A stretch of DNA of 64,000 nucleotides from Phycisphaerales bacterium AB-hyl4 (GTDB lineage Bacteria; Planctomycetota; Phycisphaerae; Phycisphaerales; Phycisphaeraceae), in the NCBI GenBank assembly GCA_041821185.1, contig JBGUBD010000003.1:124001-188000 (forward strand). The letters are read 5' to 3'. Below, piece after piece: positions 9,082-18,641 of this stretch (positions within the stretch are counted from its first letter, which is position 1; every line of letters begins with the position of its first letter). A model generated the notes under the pieces. That model saw only the letters and a program-made list of their open reading frames with translations, was not told the DNA's origin and did no database searches. Made by a program: the position numbers and the translations under genes.

Positions 9082-10884
9082 TTATGCCCAGCCGCCGGGG
9101 GGGCCGAGGACCATGTCGTCGGCGGTCTTGCCGGCGGGGAGCATGGGGTAGACGTGCTCGTGTTTTTCAACGAGCGCGTCGAGCACGGCCGGGCCGTCGT
9201 GGGCGAGGAACTCGGCCATGACCTTGGGCAGGTCGGCCAGGTTCGTGACGCGGAAGCCCTTGCAGTTCATCGCGTTGGTCAGTGCGACAAAGTCGGGGTT
9301 GTGCATTTGCGTGTGGCTGTAGCGTTCTTCGTAGAACAAGTCCTGCCACTGCTTGACCATGCCCTGGAAGTCGTTGTTGAGGATGATGGTCTTGGCGGCG
9401 ATTTTGTATTGGGCAGCGGTGACCATTTCCATCGCGGTCATGCAGAAGCTGCCGTCGCCATCGATATTGATGACGGGCTTGCCGTCGAGCAGGGCGTCGA
9501 CGGCGAGCTTCGCGCCGACACTGGCGGGCACGCCGTAGCCCATCGTGCCCAGGCCGCCGGAGGTGATCCACTGGCGTGGATGCTTGAACTTGTAGAACTG
9601 GGCGGCCCACATCTGGTGCTGGCCGACGCCGGTGGTGAGCACGGCGTCGCCGCCGGTCTGCTTGTAGAGTTCTTCGATGACGGCCTGGGGCTTCATGTGG
9701 AACTCACGCTCGTCGGCGTTGTAGCGGAACGGGTGATCGTTCTTCCACGTGGTGAGCTGGTCGAGCCACGGCTTACGGTCGGGCGATGTGAGCAGCGGCA
9801 GGAGCAGCTCAAGGTTTTTGCGGGCGTCGCCTTCCACGCCGATGGTGACGGGGATGGCTTTGTTGATGTTCTCCGGGGCGATGTCGAAGTGGATGAGACC
9901 GCCGCGGCCTTCGCGTTCGGCGGCGCGTGCGCCGGGCGCGAACTTCTTGGGGTTGCCGGTGACGCGGTCGTCAAAGCGTGCGCCGACGGAGATGATGACG
10001 TCGGCGTCGCGCATGGCCCAGTTGGCGTAGGCCGAGCCGTGCATGCCGACCATGTGAAGGCTGAGGTCGTCGGTTTCGTCGAACGCACCGAGGCCGTGCA
10101 GCGTGGTGGTGACGGGGATGCCGGCTTTGCGGGCACACTCGCCGAGCACGTTGTAGGCATTGGAGAGGATCGCGCCCTGGCCGACGTAGAGCAGGGGTCG
10201 CTGGGCGTTGTTGATCAGTTCCGCGGCGCGTTCGATTTCGCTGGACGTGCCGGCTTCGCGGATGTGGTAGCCGGGCAGGTGAGGCTGGTCGTAGACCGGC
10301 TCGTTGAGCACAGCGGCGGTGACGTCTTTGGGCAGGTCGACGAGCACGGGGCCGGGCCGACCGGTGGTGGCAATGTGGAAGGCCTGGTTGATGGCGCGGG
10401 GGAGGTCGCGGACGTTTTTGACGAGCACGTTCCACTTGGTGCAGGGGCGTGTGATGCCGGTGACGTCGGCTTCCTGGAAGGCGTCGGTGCCGATGGCGCT
10501 GGTGGCGACCTGGCCGGAGAAGACGATGATGGGCGTGCCGTCCATCAGGGCATCTTGGAGGGCGGTGACGGTGTTGGTCGCGCCGGGGCCGGAGGTGACG
10601 AGGACAACGCCGACCTTGCCGGAGGCGCGGGCGTAGCCCTCGGCCATGTGGCCGGCGCCCTGTTCGTGTCGTGAGAGGACGAAGTGGAACTGCTTGGATT
10701 CGTGGATAGCGTCGAAGACGGGGAGGATCGCGCCGCCGGGATAGCCGAACATGTGTTTGACTTCATGTTCGCGCATCATTTCGTGGAAGATCTGTGCGCC
10801 GGTCATGCCGACGTATTTGTCGGTGAGCGTGCCGTGGGGGGCGGTGACGTCGTGTGCGGTGAGGTTGTTGGTGGTCGGTTGCAT
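9082..10884 (-). CDS. ilvB: Acetolactate synthase large (catalytic) subunit
   Basis: This is the first common enzyme of branched-chain amino acid synthesis. It joins pyruvate to pyruvate or 2-oxobutyrate using ThDP, Mg2+ and FAD. The protein has 600 residues, the normal length plus an N-terminal extension of about 25. The ThDP-activating Glu74 lies in SRHEQGAGHMAEGY. The ThDP/Mg motif begins INIDGDGSF and ends at IILNND, and the central FAD domain carries GSAYANWAM and VGARFDDRVTGN. The start is ATG 10884 with AGGA about 10 bases upstream. No ilvN or ilvC follows: a terminator hairpin lies 26 bases downstream, so the small subunit must be elsewhere. The upstream leader (10885-11115) holds a candidate leader peptide. 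Confidence 0.95.
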   Translation of the reverse strand: MQPTTNNLTAHDVTAPHGTLTDKYVGMTGAQIFHEMMREHEVKHMFGYPGGAILPVFDAIHESKQFHFVLSRHEQGAGHMAEGYARASGKVGVVLVTSGPGATNTVTALQDALMDGTPIIVFSGQVATSAIGTDAFQEADVTGITRPCTKWNVLVKNVRDLPRAINQAFHIATTGRPGPVLVDLPKDVTAAVLNEPVYDQPHLPGYHIREAGTSSEIERAAELINNAQRPLLYVGQGAILSNAYNVLGECARKAGIPVTTTLHGLGAFDETDDLSLHMVGMHGSAYANWAMRDADVIISVGARFDDRVTGNPKKFAPGARAAEREGRGGLIHFDIAPENINKAIPVTIGVEGDARKNLELLLPLLTSPDRKPWLDQLTTWKNDHPFRYNADEREFHMKPQAVIEELYKQTGGDAVLTTGVGQHQMWAAQFYKFKHPRQWITSGGLGTMGYGVPASVGAKLAVDALLDGKPVINIDGDGSFCMTAMEMVTAAQYKIAAKTIILNNDFQGMVKQWQDLFYEERYSHTQMHNPDFVALTNAMNCKGFRVTNLADLPKVMAEFLAHDGPAVLDALVEKHEHVYPMLPAGKTADDMVLGPPGGWA

Positions 10885-11016
10885 TGGTCAGCGTCCTGTG
10901 TGGTCGACACGCGGCGGCGGCCGGGGGCATGCGGCGCGTGTGGTCCGGGGGCGATGTTCGGTGTGTGAATGTTCGGTTAAATCGGGCGTGCGGGTTGGCT
11001 GTCAGGAGACGTGCGG

Positions 11017-11040
11017 GTCGTCCGCTCAGCTAACGGCGAC
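11017..11040 (-). promoter_or_regulatory. Possible attenuator stem over the leader-peptide stop codon
   Basis: On the minus strand GTCGCCGTT can pair with AGCGGACGAC (one bulged A, one G-T pair), leaving the loop AGCTG. The 5' side of the stem is made of the last Val/Ala/Val codons of the candidate leader peptide, and the loop carries the start of its stop codon. That overlap of control codons and stem is the usual layout of ribosome-controlled attenuators. No U-run follows, so any control would be translational or Rho-dependent. This was folded by hand only. Confidence 0.35.
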
Positions 11041-11115
11041 GCCGACGCCAACAACCGACAGCATCGGCCGGGCGACCACGAGCGAGGCGAACTGGGGGGC
11101 ATTCTGAGCACGCAT
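11026..11115 (-). CDS. Candidate ilvB leader peptide (29 residues, Val-rich)
   Basis: A small open frame begins at ATG 11115, eight bases after a TATACT box, and ends 141 bases before ilvB. It encodes 29 residues with seven Val and two Leu, nine branched-chain residues in all, eight of them in the last 17 (LVVARPMLS then VVGVGVAVS). Leader peptides rich in Val/Leu/Ile control ilvB-type operons in Enterobacteria and Actinobacteria through ribosome stalling. Here the position, the promoter, the composition and a stem over the last codons all fit that role. High-GC DNA makes Val-rich frames by chance, so this remains a candidate. There is no Shine-Dalgarno; a leaderless start would match other genes in the window. 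Confidence 0.5.
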   Translation of the reverse strand: MRAQNAPQFASLVVARPMLSVVGVGVAVS

Positions 11116-11123
11116 GTCGTAAA

Positions 11124-11152
11124 AGTATATCGACTGATGGAGGCGGAAGCAA
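11124..11152 (-). promoter_or_regulatory. Promoter for the ilvB leader and ilvB
   Basis: On the minus strand TTGCTT (11152-11147) and TATACT (11129-11124) are separated by 17 bases, and the G two bases before TATACT matches other boxes here. Transcription should begin near 11116, giving a leader of about 230 bases before ilvB. Confidence 0.6.
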
Positions 11153-11203
11153 CGGTAAATCGGGGTTTGGGAAGGGATCTGTCGACGGTTGGCAAGTGGG
11201 CCC

Positions 11204-11231
11204 TTCCCGATCGGCCGTGGTGTGGTATAAT
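11204..11231 (+). promoter_or_regulatory. Extended -10 promoter of typA
   Basis: TGGTATAAT (11223-11231) is a perfect extended -10 element. The -35 region at 11204 (TTCCCG) is poor. The mRNA leader would be about 83 bases. A better -35-like TTGGCA at 11189 is too far away (31 bases). Confidence 0.65.
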
Positions 11232-11320
11232 GCCCGACTTGCCTCTGGATGGCAATCCCCCGAATCGCATCCTGCTACTGACACCTAAGACCGGCTGACG
11301 CCGGCCCGTGAGACCATTGT

Positions 11321-13207
11321 ATGTCCGCTGACCATCTGCGCAACGTCGCCATTATCGCCCACGTCGACCATGGCAAAACCACACTCGTAGACCAACTTCT
11401 TTACCAGTCGGGCATGTTCCGCAACGAGGATCTGGACAAGCTCGCCGGCGGGCAGCATGGCCTGGTCATGGACTCGAACGACCTGGAGCGGGAGCGTGGG
11501 ATCACGATTCTCGCAAAGAACTGTGCCGTGGCGTACACCACGCCTGACGGCGAGAAGTACAAGATCAACCTGATCGACACGCCGGGCCACGCCGACTTCG
11601 GCGGCGAGGTGGAGCGCGTGCTGAAGATGGCGGACGGCGTGCTGCTTGTGGTCGATGCATTTGAAGGGCCGATGCCGCAGACGCGGTTCGTGCTGGGCAA
11701 GGCGTTGGAGCACAAGCTCAAGCCGGTTGTGGTGGTGAACAAGATCGATCGGCCGGACGCTCGGCCGGACGACGTGGTCAACGAAGTGTTCGACCTGTTG
11801 GTGGAATTGGAAGCCGACGACGAGTCGCTGGACTTTCCGGTGATCTACGCGTCGGCGAAGGAAGGCTGGGCGTCGCGCGATGTTGACGAACGTGGCGAGA
11901 ACATGAAGGTGCTTTACGACGCGATCATCGAGCAGGTGCCCGCCCCCTCGCCGGAGGAGGCGGACGCGACGGCCCCGCCGCAGATGTTGGTGACGTCGTT
12001 GGACTACAGCGATTATGTGGGTCGCATCGCGATCGGGCGTGTGTTTGCAGGCACGTTGAAGCCGGGTATGCAGGTGACGGTGATCGACCGTGCGGGCAAG
12101 CACACACAGCAGCGCATTTTGAAGACATTGCAGTTCAGCGGGCTCGGCCGAGTTGATGTGGATCACGTGGTGGCGGGCGACATCTGTGCCATCGTAGGCC
12201 TGGACCCGATCGACATTGGCAACACGATCGCGTGTGCGGAGTCGCCGGAGGCGTTGCCGGTGATTGAGATTGACGAGCCGACGCTGCACATGACATTTCG
12301 TGTGAACGACTCGCCGTTCGCCGGTCGTGAAGGCCAGTACGTGACGAGTCGGCAGATCGCGGCGCGGCTGGAGAAGGAGCTGCGTTCGAACGTGGCGTTG
12401 CGTGTGGAGCAGGGCGAGACGCCGGAGCAGTTCCGCGTGTCGGGCCGTGGGCTGATGCACATTGGCGTGGTGATTGAGAACATGCGCCGCGAAGGGTTTG
12501 AGTTGGCGATCGGCAAGCCGCGCGTGATCACGAAAGAGGTTGATGGCAAGACGCATGAGCCGGTCGAACTGCTGGTGGTCGACTGTCCAAGCGAGTGCCA
12601 GAGCAGCGTGATGTCGCTGGTGGGCGATCGACGGGCGGAGCTGTTGAAGATGGATGCGAAGGCGGGTACGAGCGGCTTCGCGCACATGGAGTTCACCATT
12701 CCCGCTCGTGGGTTGATGGGGCTTCGCAGCCGAATGCTGACCGCGACGCAGGGTCGAGCGATCATGCACCACGTGCTGCTGCGGTATGAGCCGCTGCGTG
12801 GTGAGATTCCCGGAGCCGAGCGATCGCAGGGCGTGCTCATCAGCTCGGAAGCGGGTCAGGTGACGGCTTACGCGTTGGATGCGCTGTACGACCGCGGGTT
12901 CTTTTTTGTCAGCCCGGGCGATCAGGTCTACGAAGGCCAAGTCATCGGCGAGCACAACCGCGAGAACGACCTGGTGGTGAACGCGGTCAAGGGCAAGAAG
13001 CTCAGCAACGTTCGCGCGTCGGGTAAGGACGATGCGGCACAGGTTCGGCCGGCGCGGAAGATGTCGCTGGAAGCGTGCCTGGAATACATCGACGAAGACG
13101 AGTTGGTGGAGGTGACGCCGGAGTCGATCCGCATTCGCAAGAAGCTGATCAAGGAGTCGGACCGTCGTCGCGACCAGCGGCGGGCGAAGAGCCTGGCCGA
13201 GGCGTGA
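11321..13207 (+). CDS. typA: Ribosome-associated GTPase TypA/BipA
   Basis: This is a translational GTPase of the EF-G class that binds 70S ribosomes and affects 50S assembly and stress or cold adaptation. The protein has 628 residues (family about 610). All G motifs are present: AHVDHGKT (about 13-20), RGITI, DTPGHADF, NKIDRPDAR and SAKEGW. Domain II, the EF-G III/V-like domains and the TypA-specific C-terminal domain (VSPGDQVYEGQVIGEH and the final KLSNVRAS block) follow. ATG 11321 lacks a strong Shine-Dalgarno, but the N-terminus aligns with the family. It is a single gene with its own promoter upstream and a hairpin downstream. Confidence 0.96.
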   Translation: MSADHLRNVAIIAHVDHGKTTLVDQLLYQSGMFRNEDLDKLAGGQHGLVMDSNDLERERGITILAKNCAVAYTTPDGEKYKINLIDTPGHADFGGEVERVLKMADGVLLVVDAFEGPMPQTRFVLGKALEHKLKPVVVVNKIDRPDARPDDVVNEVFDLLVELEADDESLDFPVIYASAKEGWASRDVDERGENMKVLYDAIIEQVPAPSPEEADATAPPQMLVTSLDYSDYVGRIAIGRVFAGTLKPGMQVTVIDRAGKHTQQRILKTLQFSGLGRVDVDHVVAGDICAIVGLDPIDIGNTIACAESPEALPVIEIDEPTLHMTFRVNDSPFAGREGQYVTSRQIAARLEKELRSNVALRVEQGETPEQFRVSGRGLMHIGVVIENMRREGFELAIGKPRVITKEVDGKTHEPVELLVVDCPSECQSSVMSLVGDRRAELLKMDAKAGTSGFAHMEFTIPARGLMGLRSRMLTATQGRAIMHHVLLRYEPLRGEIPGAERSQGVLISSEAGQVTAYALDALYDRGFFFVSPGDQVYEGQVIGEHNRENDLVVNAVKGKKLSNVRASGKDDAAQVRPARKMSLEACLEYIDEDELVEVTPESIRIRKKLIKESDRRRDQRRAKSLAEA

Positions 13208-13260
13208 TAAGGGCGGGGGCTTGGTGGATACAAGGTTAAGATCAAAACATGTTTGAATAA

Positions 13261-13293
13261 AAGAAGCCCACGGCGTGACGCCGTGGGCTTCTT
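13261..13293. terminator. Bidirectional hairpin terminator; CCCACGG family copy 3
   Basis: A perfect 15-bp stem (AAGAAGCCCACGGCG / CGCCGTGGGCTTCTT) with loop TGA lies between the convergent typA and the DUF2617-like gene. On the minus strand the stem is followed by TTATTC after CTTCTT; on the plus strand by CATTT. It is a good candidate to stop both genes and the longest stem in its family. Confidence 0.75.
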
Positions 13294-13329
13294 CATTTAG
13301 TTGCGGTTGTGAGGGGTCGCGTTGCGATC

Positions 13330-13872
13330 TTAGATAATTTCGAAGATCGACTGGGTCCGGAGAACCATGCCATTGCTGCCGAACAGGTGGTAGCTCTGAA
13401 TGTGAAACTCTCGTTTGTACTTCTGTACGTCGAGTGCGGTGAGGCAGGGGACGCCGGCATGGTCGTTCCAGCTGTGGCTGAGGGAGCCGGTCTCACGGAC
13501 GAAGTCCTCCATTTCGCGCAGGGTGGCGTTGTAGAGGTTGTCGGTGAGCGACTCGGTCTGGATGGTGGTGACGTAGCCGATCTTGCCATCGGGCTCGAGT
13601 TCGTAGTCTTTTTCGCCGAGGCAGGGCAAGGCGTGGACCAGGCCGGTCTCGGGCAGGTGGTCGCCTGCGTCGAGGACGGTTTCGGTGAGAACCTGGCCGC
13701 CGGTCTGGAACCGAGCGACGTGGCCGCCGGGGGTGGCCCAGGCTTCGATCTCATAATCGCCGTGCCGGTCGGTCCGGCGGGCTTGGAGATCGAATAGTTC
13801 GGGGTGAAGGGCGCGGCGGTATACCATAAGCCGCAAAACCTGCGTATTGGAGGACTTGTGTCCAATGCTCAT
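13330..13872 (-). CDS. Conserved hypothetical protein, probably DUF2617 family
   Basis: The product is a 180-residue soluble protein with no signal peptide or membrane segment. The sequence (LQARRTDRHGDYEIEAW early, SYHLFGSNGMVLRTQS at the end) looks like the planctomycete/actinobacterial family of unknown function DUF2617; that assignment is from memory and not verified. ATG 13872 has AGAGG about seven bases upstream. The gene is monocistronic, convergent with typA. A TATAAT box lies about 90 bases upstream, with a small palindrome between box and start. No function can be given. Confidence 0.75.
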   Translation of the reverse strand: MSIGHKSSNTQVLRLMVYRRALHPELFDLQARRTDRHGDYEIEAWATPGGHVARFQTGGQVLTETVLDAGDHLPETGLVHALPCLGEKDYELEPDGKIGYVTTIQTESLTDNLYNATLREMEDFVRETGSLSHSWNDHAGVPCLTALDVQKYKREFHIQSYHLFGSNGMVLRTQSIFEII

Positions 13873-13924
13873 TACAAACCTCTGATTGTTTACTGAGTGA
13901 CGTCGTCGCCAGCGTTGGGACGGG

Positions 13925-13937
13925 CCACAATTTGTGG
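13925..13937. promoter_or_regulatory. Short palindrome in the leader of the DUF2617-like gene
   Basis: CCACAATTTGTGG is a perfect 13-base palindrome between the -10 box at 13961 and the start codon at 13872. It could be an operator or a small hairpin; nothing else supports either. Confidence 0.25.
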
Positions 13938-13960
13938 GGAGCCTTGCGGGGTCAGACCGG

Positions 13961-13966
13961 ATTATA
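13961..13966 (-). promoter_or_regulatory. -10 box of the DUF2617-like gene
   Basis: TATAAT on the minus strand, preceded by CGA so that G stands two bases before the box. A weak -35-like CTTTCA lies about 17 bases further upstream. The leader would be about 85 bases. Confidence 0.5.
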
Positions 13967-14132
13967 TCGGGCTGAGGCTGAGTTGAAAGTAAAAAATGGT
14001 GGATTTTCGCGATTTCTTCCCATGTTTTGCCTGACCTGGTTCCATTTACAGCAGGTAGGGTGGATGAGCCGATAAAGATTTGCAGTGCGCTGTCGGTCCG
14101 GGCGGGCCGGCCGCGGTAACCGTTACTTCTTT

Positions 14133-16073
14133 ATGGACGCTCTTTACCACCATCTTCGCGGGATCGCCGACCCGAGTGTGGACCGTGCCATGGCGGCGGC
14201 GCTGGCGACGGCAGACCAGGCCGCCATTCGGCGGATGGTCCCGATGCTGGTTGAACGCGCCCAGCCTGAGGGCATGCTGGGGCTGGTGATGCAATACCAC
14301 CGGCTGCCGGTGGACATTCAGGCGCAGGTGGTTGAGCAGGTGCCACGGCTGTTCCGTCCGCTTCGCGAGGCGGCGAGCCGACGGCAGGGGCACGGGCCGG
14401 AGAACGTGATCACGCTGGTTCAGCGGTCGCGGAATACACGGTTGGCCTACCTTGTGAGTGAGCAACTCCGCCATGGCGCGGAGGGGCTGCTGGCGTCGGC
14501 GGGCAGTTGTCTGCTTCGCCTGGCGGAACTAGCGGCGAGCGATCCGAAGCCCGAACGACTGCCCACGCTGGATGCCGAGGCAGCGGCTTATCTTCAGACA
14601 GCGATCACGGATGCGGTCAAGCGGTTTCCGCGGCATCGCGAGTCGTCGGTGCTGCTGGCGATGGCGTGGCTGCTGCCGCGGCCGATGGACGAGGCATGCC
14701 AGGCGGTGGTGGACATCAAGTCGCCGGCCGGCGCTGCGATGAGTACGCTGCTGCGACGGGCGGAGCACCCGGCGGCGCGGCGGGCGCTGCTGCCGATGCT
14801 CGGCTTCGCCTCGCAAGCCGACGCGGCGATGGACGGGCTGCGCTGCTGCAACGACGCGGGCATGATGAGCGATGTGCTGGTGCACTACCACCTGCTGCTG
14901 CTGCCGGGTGTGCGTCGGCCGTTGGCGCGGGTGAAGAATATTGAGTCGCTGTGGCCTGATGCGTCACGGCAGCGTGAGTTCGACACGTCGGCTTTGCGTG
15001 GGCTTCCCACCTGGTTGGATGCTCTGCCTGCTGACGAGAAGCAGCGGTTGGCTAGTCTGGCGGGGTTGTGCAACGCCCCGGACGCGGCCACGCGGCTGGC
15101 GGTGTTGCGCCGACTGCTGACGATGGCCAGGCAGTACCGCGACGATGCGGAACTGGCGCAGTCGATGACGCAGCGATTCGTAGCCTTTTGCGACGACCCG
15201 GAGCCGGCGCTGGCTCGCATTGCGATACGACATCTGATCGCCACGGGCTATCCCGAACTGCCTCGGTTGTTGACACGGTTGGTCAACAGTCCGCATGAAA
15301 GCGTGCGGAAGCTGGCTGGCGTGCACCTTTCGCCGCTGGGCTTTGCTCGGTTGTGGGCACTCTGGCCAAAGCTTGAGCCCGCGCGACGGACAGCTGCGGC
15401 GCAGGCGCTGATGAAAATCGACGCGAACTTCCACCGCATGATCGGCGAAAAGCTCAAACGCGAAGATCGCGCGATGCGCCTCCGAGCGTTGTCGATGATC
15501 GAACAGCTCAATCAGGGCTCGTTCTTCGAGGCCGCGCTGAAACGGCTGGCAACCGACAAGGATGAACACATCGCCTCCGCGGCAGTGCGGGCGCTGGGCA
15601 CGACCGAGAGCGAGGTTTCCGTCGAGTCGGTGGAGCAGGCGCTTGACCACCCGGACAGCCGAGTGCGTGCCAATGCGATCGAGGCGCTCGAGCAGATGGA
15701 GCAGGTCGACGATGAAAAGCAGCTCGATCGCCTGATGACCATGGCGGAGGACGAAGCGAATCGGCCGCGGGCCAACGCGATCCGGGCGCTGATGCAGTCG
15801 CGGACGCGTGAGGCGTTGCAAGCGCTCACGCGCATGCTCAACGACGATCGGGCGGAGCATCGTGTGTCGGCGCTCTGGCTGATTAAGGATATGGGGTTGT
15901 TGTCGGTGGCTCGCAAGGTGGCGGAGATGTCGCTGCACGATCCGGAGGAGCAGATTCGCCAGCGGGCCGACACGGTCATCCGCGACCTGATCGAGAGGCT
16001 CACCACTCAGCAAGGCGCGGATGGCAAGTCCGACGCGGGCGAGGCTGGCACGAAGGGGAAGGCGTCTGCATGA
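14133..16073 (+). CDS. HEAT-repeat protein
   Basis: A 646-residue helical-repeat protein. Pairs of amphipathic helices recur along the chain, clearest in the C-terminal half, for example SAAVRALGTTES, VRANAIEALEQME, RANAIRALMQS and HRVSALWLIKDMG, which are HEAT-type units. Such scaffolds bind other proteins; no catalytic motif is visible. The start is uncertain: ATG 14133 (MDALYHHL) is preferred over an in-frame GTG at 14085 because the extra residues look unlike protein (Arg/Gly only), but neither has a Shine-Dalgarno. The stop overlaps the next ATG by four bases, so it is co-translated with the small membrane protein downstream. Confidence 0.8.
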   Translation: MDALYHHLRGIADPSVDRAMAAALATADQAAIRRMVPMLVERAQPEGMLGLVMQYHRLPVDIQAQVVEQVPRLFRPLREAASRRQGHGPENVITLVQRSRNTRLAYLVSEQLRHGAEGLLASAGSCLLRLAELAASDPKPERLPTLDAEAAAYLQTAITDAVKRFPRHRESSVLLAMAWLLPRPMDEACQAVVDIKSPAGAAMSTLLRRAEHPAARRALLPMLGFASQADAAMDGLRCCNDAGMMSDVLVHYHLLLLPGVRRPLARVKNIESLWPDASRQREFDTSALRGLPTWLDALPADEKQRLASLAGLCNAPDAATRLAVLRRLLTMARQYRDDAELAQSMTQRFVAFCDDPEPALARIAIRHLIATGYPELPRLLTRLVNSPHESVRKLAGVHLSPLGFARLWALWPKLEPARRTAAAQALMKIDANFHRMIGEKLKREDRAMRLRALSMIEQLNQGSFFEAALKRLATDKDEHIASAAVRALGTTESEVSVESVEQALDHPDSRVRANAIEALEQMEQVDDEKQLDRLMTMAEDEANRPRANAIRALMQSRTREALQALTRMLNDDRAEHRVSALWLIKDMGLLSVARKVAEMSLHDPEEQIRQRADTVIRDLIERLTTQQGADGKSDAGEAGTKGKASA

Positions 16074-16570
16074 TGAGCACTGTCATTACGCCTTCTATGC
16101 TGCTGGCCCAGGCGACGGGCACGGGCGGCGAGCTGCCGATGCCGTTACGGGCGGTGCGCGATCACTGGGGTGATTCGACCATTTCCGTCGGCTGGGTGAT
16201 TCTCTCCGGCTCGGTGCTGCTGTTCATCCTGGCGATTGTCTGGGTATGGAACTGGTGGAAGCAGCGCAACGAGCAGCCTCGGCCGTGGTGGGTGTTTTAC
16301 CGTACCGCCAGCCACATGGGGCTTACCTTGCGCGAGCAGTGGCTGCTGGTGCGGATCGCCCGGCATGAAAGGCTGCCTTCGCCATTGACGCTGATGCTCT
16401 CGCGACGCACGCTGGGCCACCACGCCCGGCAGTACCTGGCCAGGCGGTCACAGCACCGCCGGGCGGCGATCATCCGCCGACTGCTGGCGATCCGGTCGGC
16501 TCTGTTCGACAGCCTGGAAAGCTCGGCCGCAACGCCGGTGCATGAGCGTCGCCTGTCGGACGCGCCTTGA
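16070..16570 (+). CDS. Small single-pass membrane protein, unknown function
   Basis: The product has 166 residues. One clear membrane helix spans about residues 38-62 (VGWVILSGSVLLFILAIVW), followed by a strongly basic cytoplasmic tail rich in Arg and His (RRTLGHHARQYLARRSQHRR). The gene overlaps the HEAT-repeat gene by ATGA, so the two products probably work together, perhaps with this one anchoring the scaffold at the membrane. I do not recognise the family. Confidence 0.7.
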   Translation: MMSTVITPSMLLAQATGTGGELPMPLRAVRDHWGDSTISVGWVILSGSVLLFILAIVWVWNWWKQRNEQPRPWWVFYRTASHMGLTLREQWLLVRIARHERLPSPLTLMLSRRTLGHHARQYLARRSQHRRAAIIRRLLAIRSALFDSLESSAATPVHERRLSDAP

Positions 16571-16673
16571 TATTGGGGGCGATACCGGGTCCAATGGACG
16601 TTGTGATGGGCCCGCGGCAATCGTGACGCTGTTCCCGCATGCGTCGACGATGATCGAGTGCATAGAATTGAAT

Positions 16674-17312
16674 ATGTCACATGGAGAAGGCCCATTGAAC
16701 GTTGAAATTGAAGCAAAAATGCGACTGATCGACCGCGCCGCGGTAGAGAGTCGGCTTAAAGAGCTGAACGCCGGCGTGGACGCCGAGTGGCTTGAGATTA
16801 ACACCTATTTTGACACCCCCCAACGCGGCTTGAAAAGCTCCGACCAGGGGCTGCGCATTCGCACGGAAGTCGCCGCCGACGGCCAACGGACCGTGACCAT
16901 TACTCACAAGGGCCCGCGCGCCCACGGCCGACTGAAAAGCCGAAGCGAATGCGAAGTCAATGTGTCCGACCCAGGCCAGGCCGCCACGCTGCTGCGGGCG
17001 CTGGGCTACGCGCCGGTGCTCAGCTTCGAGAAGCGTCGGCAGCGGTGGCATTTGAACGATTGCCACGTCGAGATCGACGTGCTGCCATACCTGGGCGAGT
17101 TCATCGAGATCGAAGGCGGCAGCGAGGAAGCGGTGCTGGCGGTGCGCGAGCAGTTGGGGCTCAAGGAAGCGCCGTTGATCCGCGCCAGCTACATCGCGAT
17201 GCTGATGACCTACATCCGCGAAAACCAGATGCAGGAACAGGCCATCCGCTTCAACGGCTCGACCGGGCCGACCGAGTCGGTGGACAAGATCGTCGCCGCT
17301 GCCGCGGACTGA
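16674..17312 (+). CDS. CYTH-domain protein (CyaB/thiamine-triphosphatase-like)
   Basis: The product has 212 residues. The N-terminal EIEAKMRL is the ExExK signature of CYTH (triphosphate tunnel) enzymes, which act on triphosphates such as ATP, thiamine triphosphate or inorganic triphosphate with divalent metal. Further charged strands typical of the tunnel follow: LRIRTEV, TVTITHKGP, SRSECEV, FEKRRQRW, CHVEIDVLP and FIEIEG. The real substrate cannot be read from sequence; the CyaB-like class IV adenylate cyclase name is often a family label only. ATG 16674 places the motif near residue 12, as expected. An upstream in-frame extension from 16542 is not protein-like. Confidence 0.85.
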   Translation: MSHGEGPLNVEIEAKMRLIDRAAVESRLKELNAGVDAEWLEINTYFDTPQRGLKSSDQGLRIRTEVAADGQRTVTITHKGPRAHGRLKSRSECEVNVSDPGQAATLLRALGYAPVLSFEKRRQRWHLNDCHVEIDVLPYLGEFIEIEGGSEEAVLAVREQLGLKEAPLIRASYIAMLMTYIRENQMQEQAIRFNGSTGPTESVDKIVAAAAD

Positions 17313-17361
17313 TCCGCGAGGGGGCGAGCCTCGTTAACCTCACGCCTTCGTTTGCCGTACG

Positions 17362-18594
<1,233 letters not shown>

Positions 18595-18641
18595 GTCTGA
18601 CTCGTGCTCGTATTCGTGGAAAAATCTGCGTTTCGTTGTGG

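Noticed and set aside
9055..10674. Plus-strand frame of 539 codons opposite ilvB
   Set aside because: Antisense to a certain ilvB; no motif of its own.
11189..11194. TTGGCA as the -35 of typA
   Set aside because: It is 31 bases from the TATAAT box.
11285..12955. Minus-strand frame of 556 codons opposite typA
   Set aside because: Arg/His-rich shadow of a certain typA.
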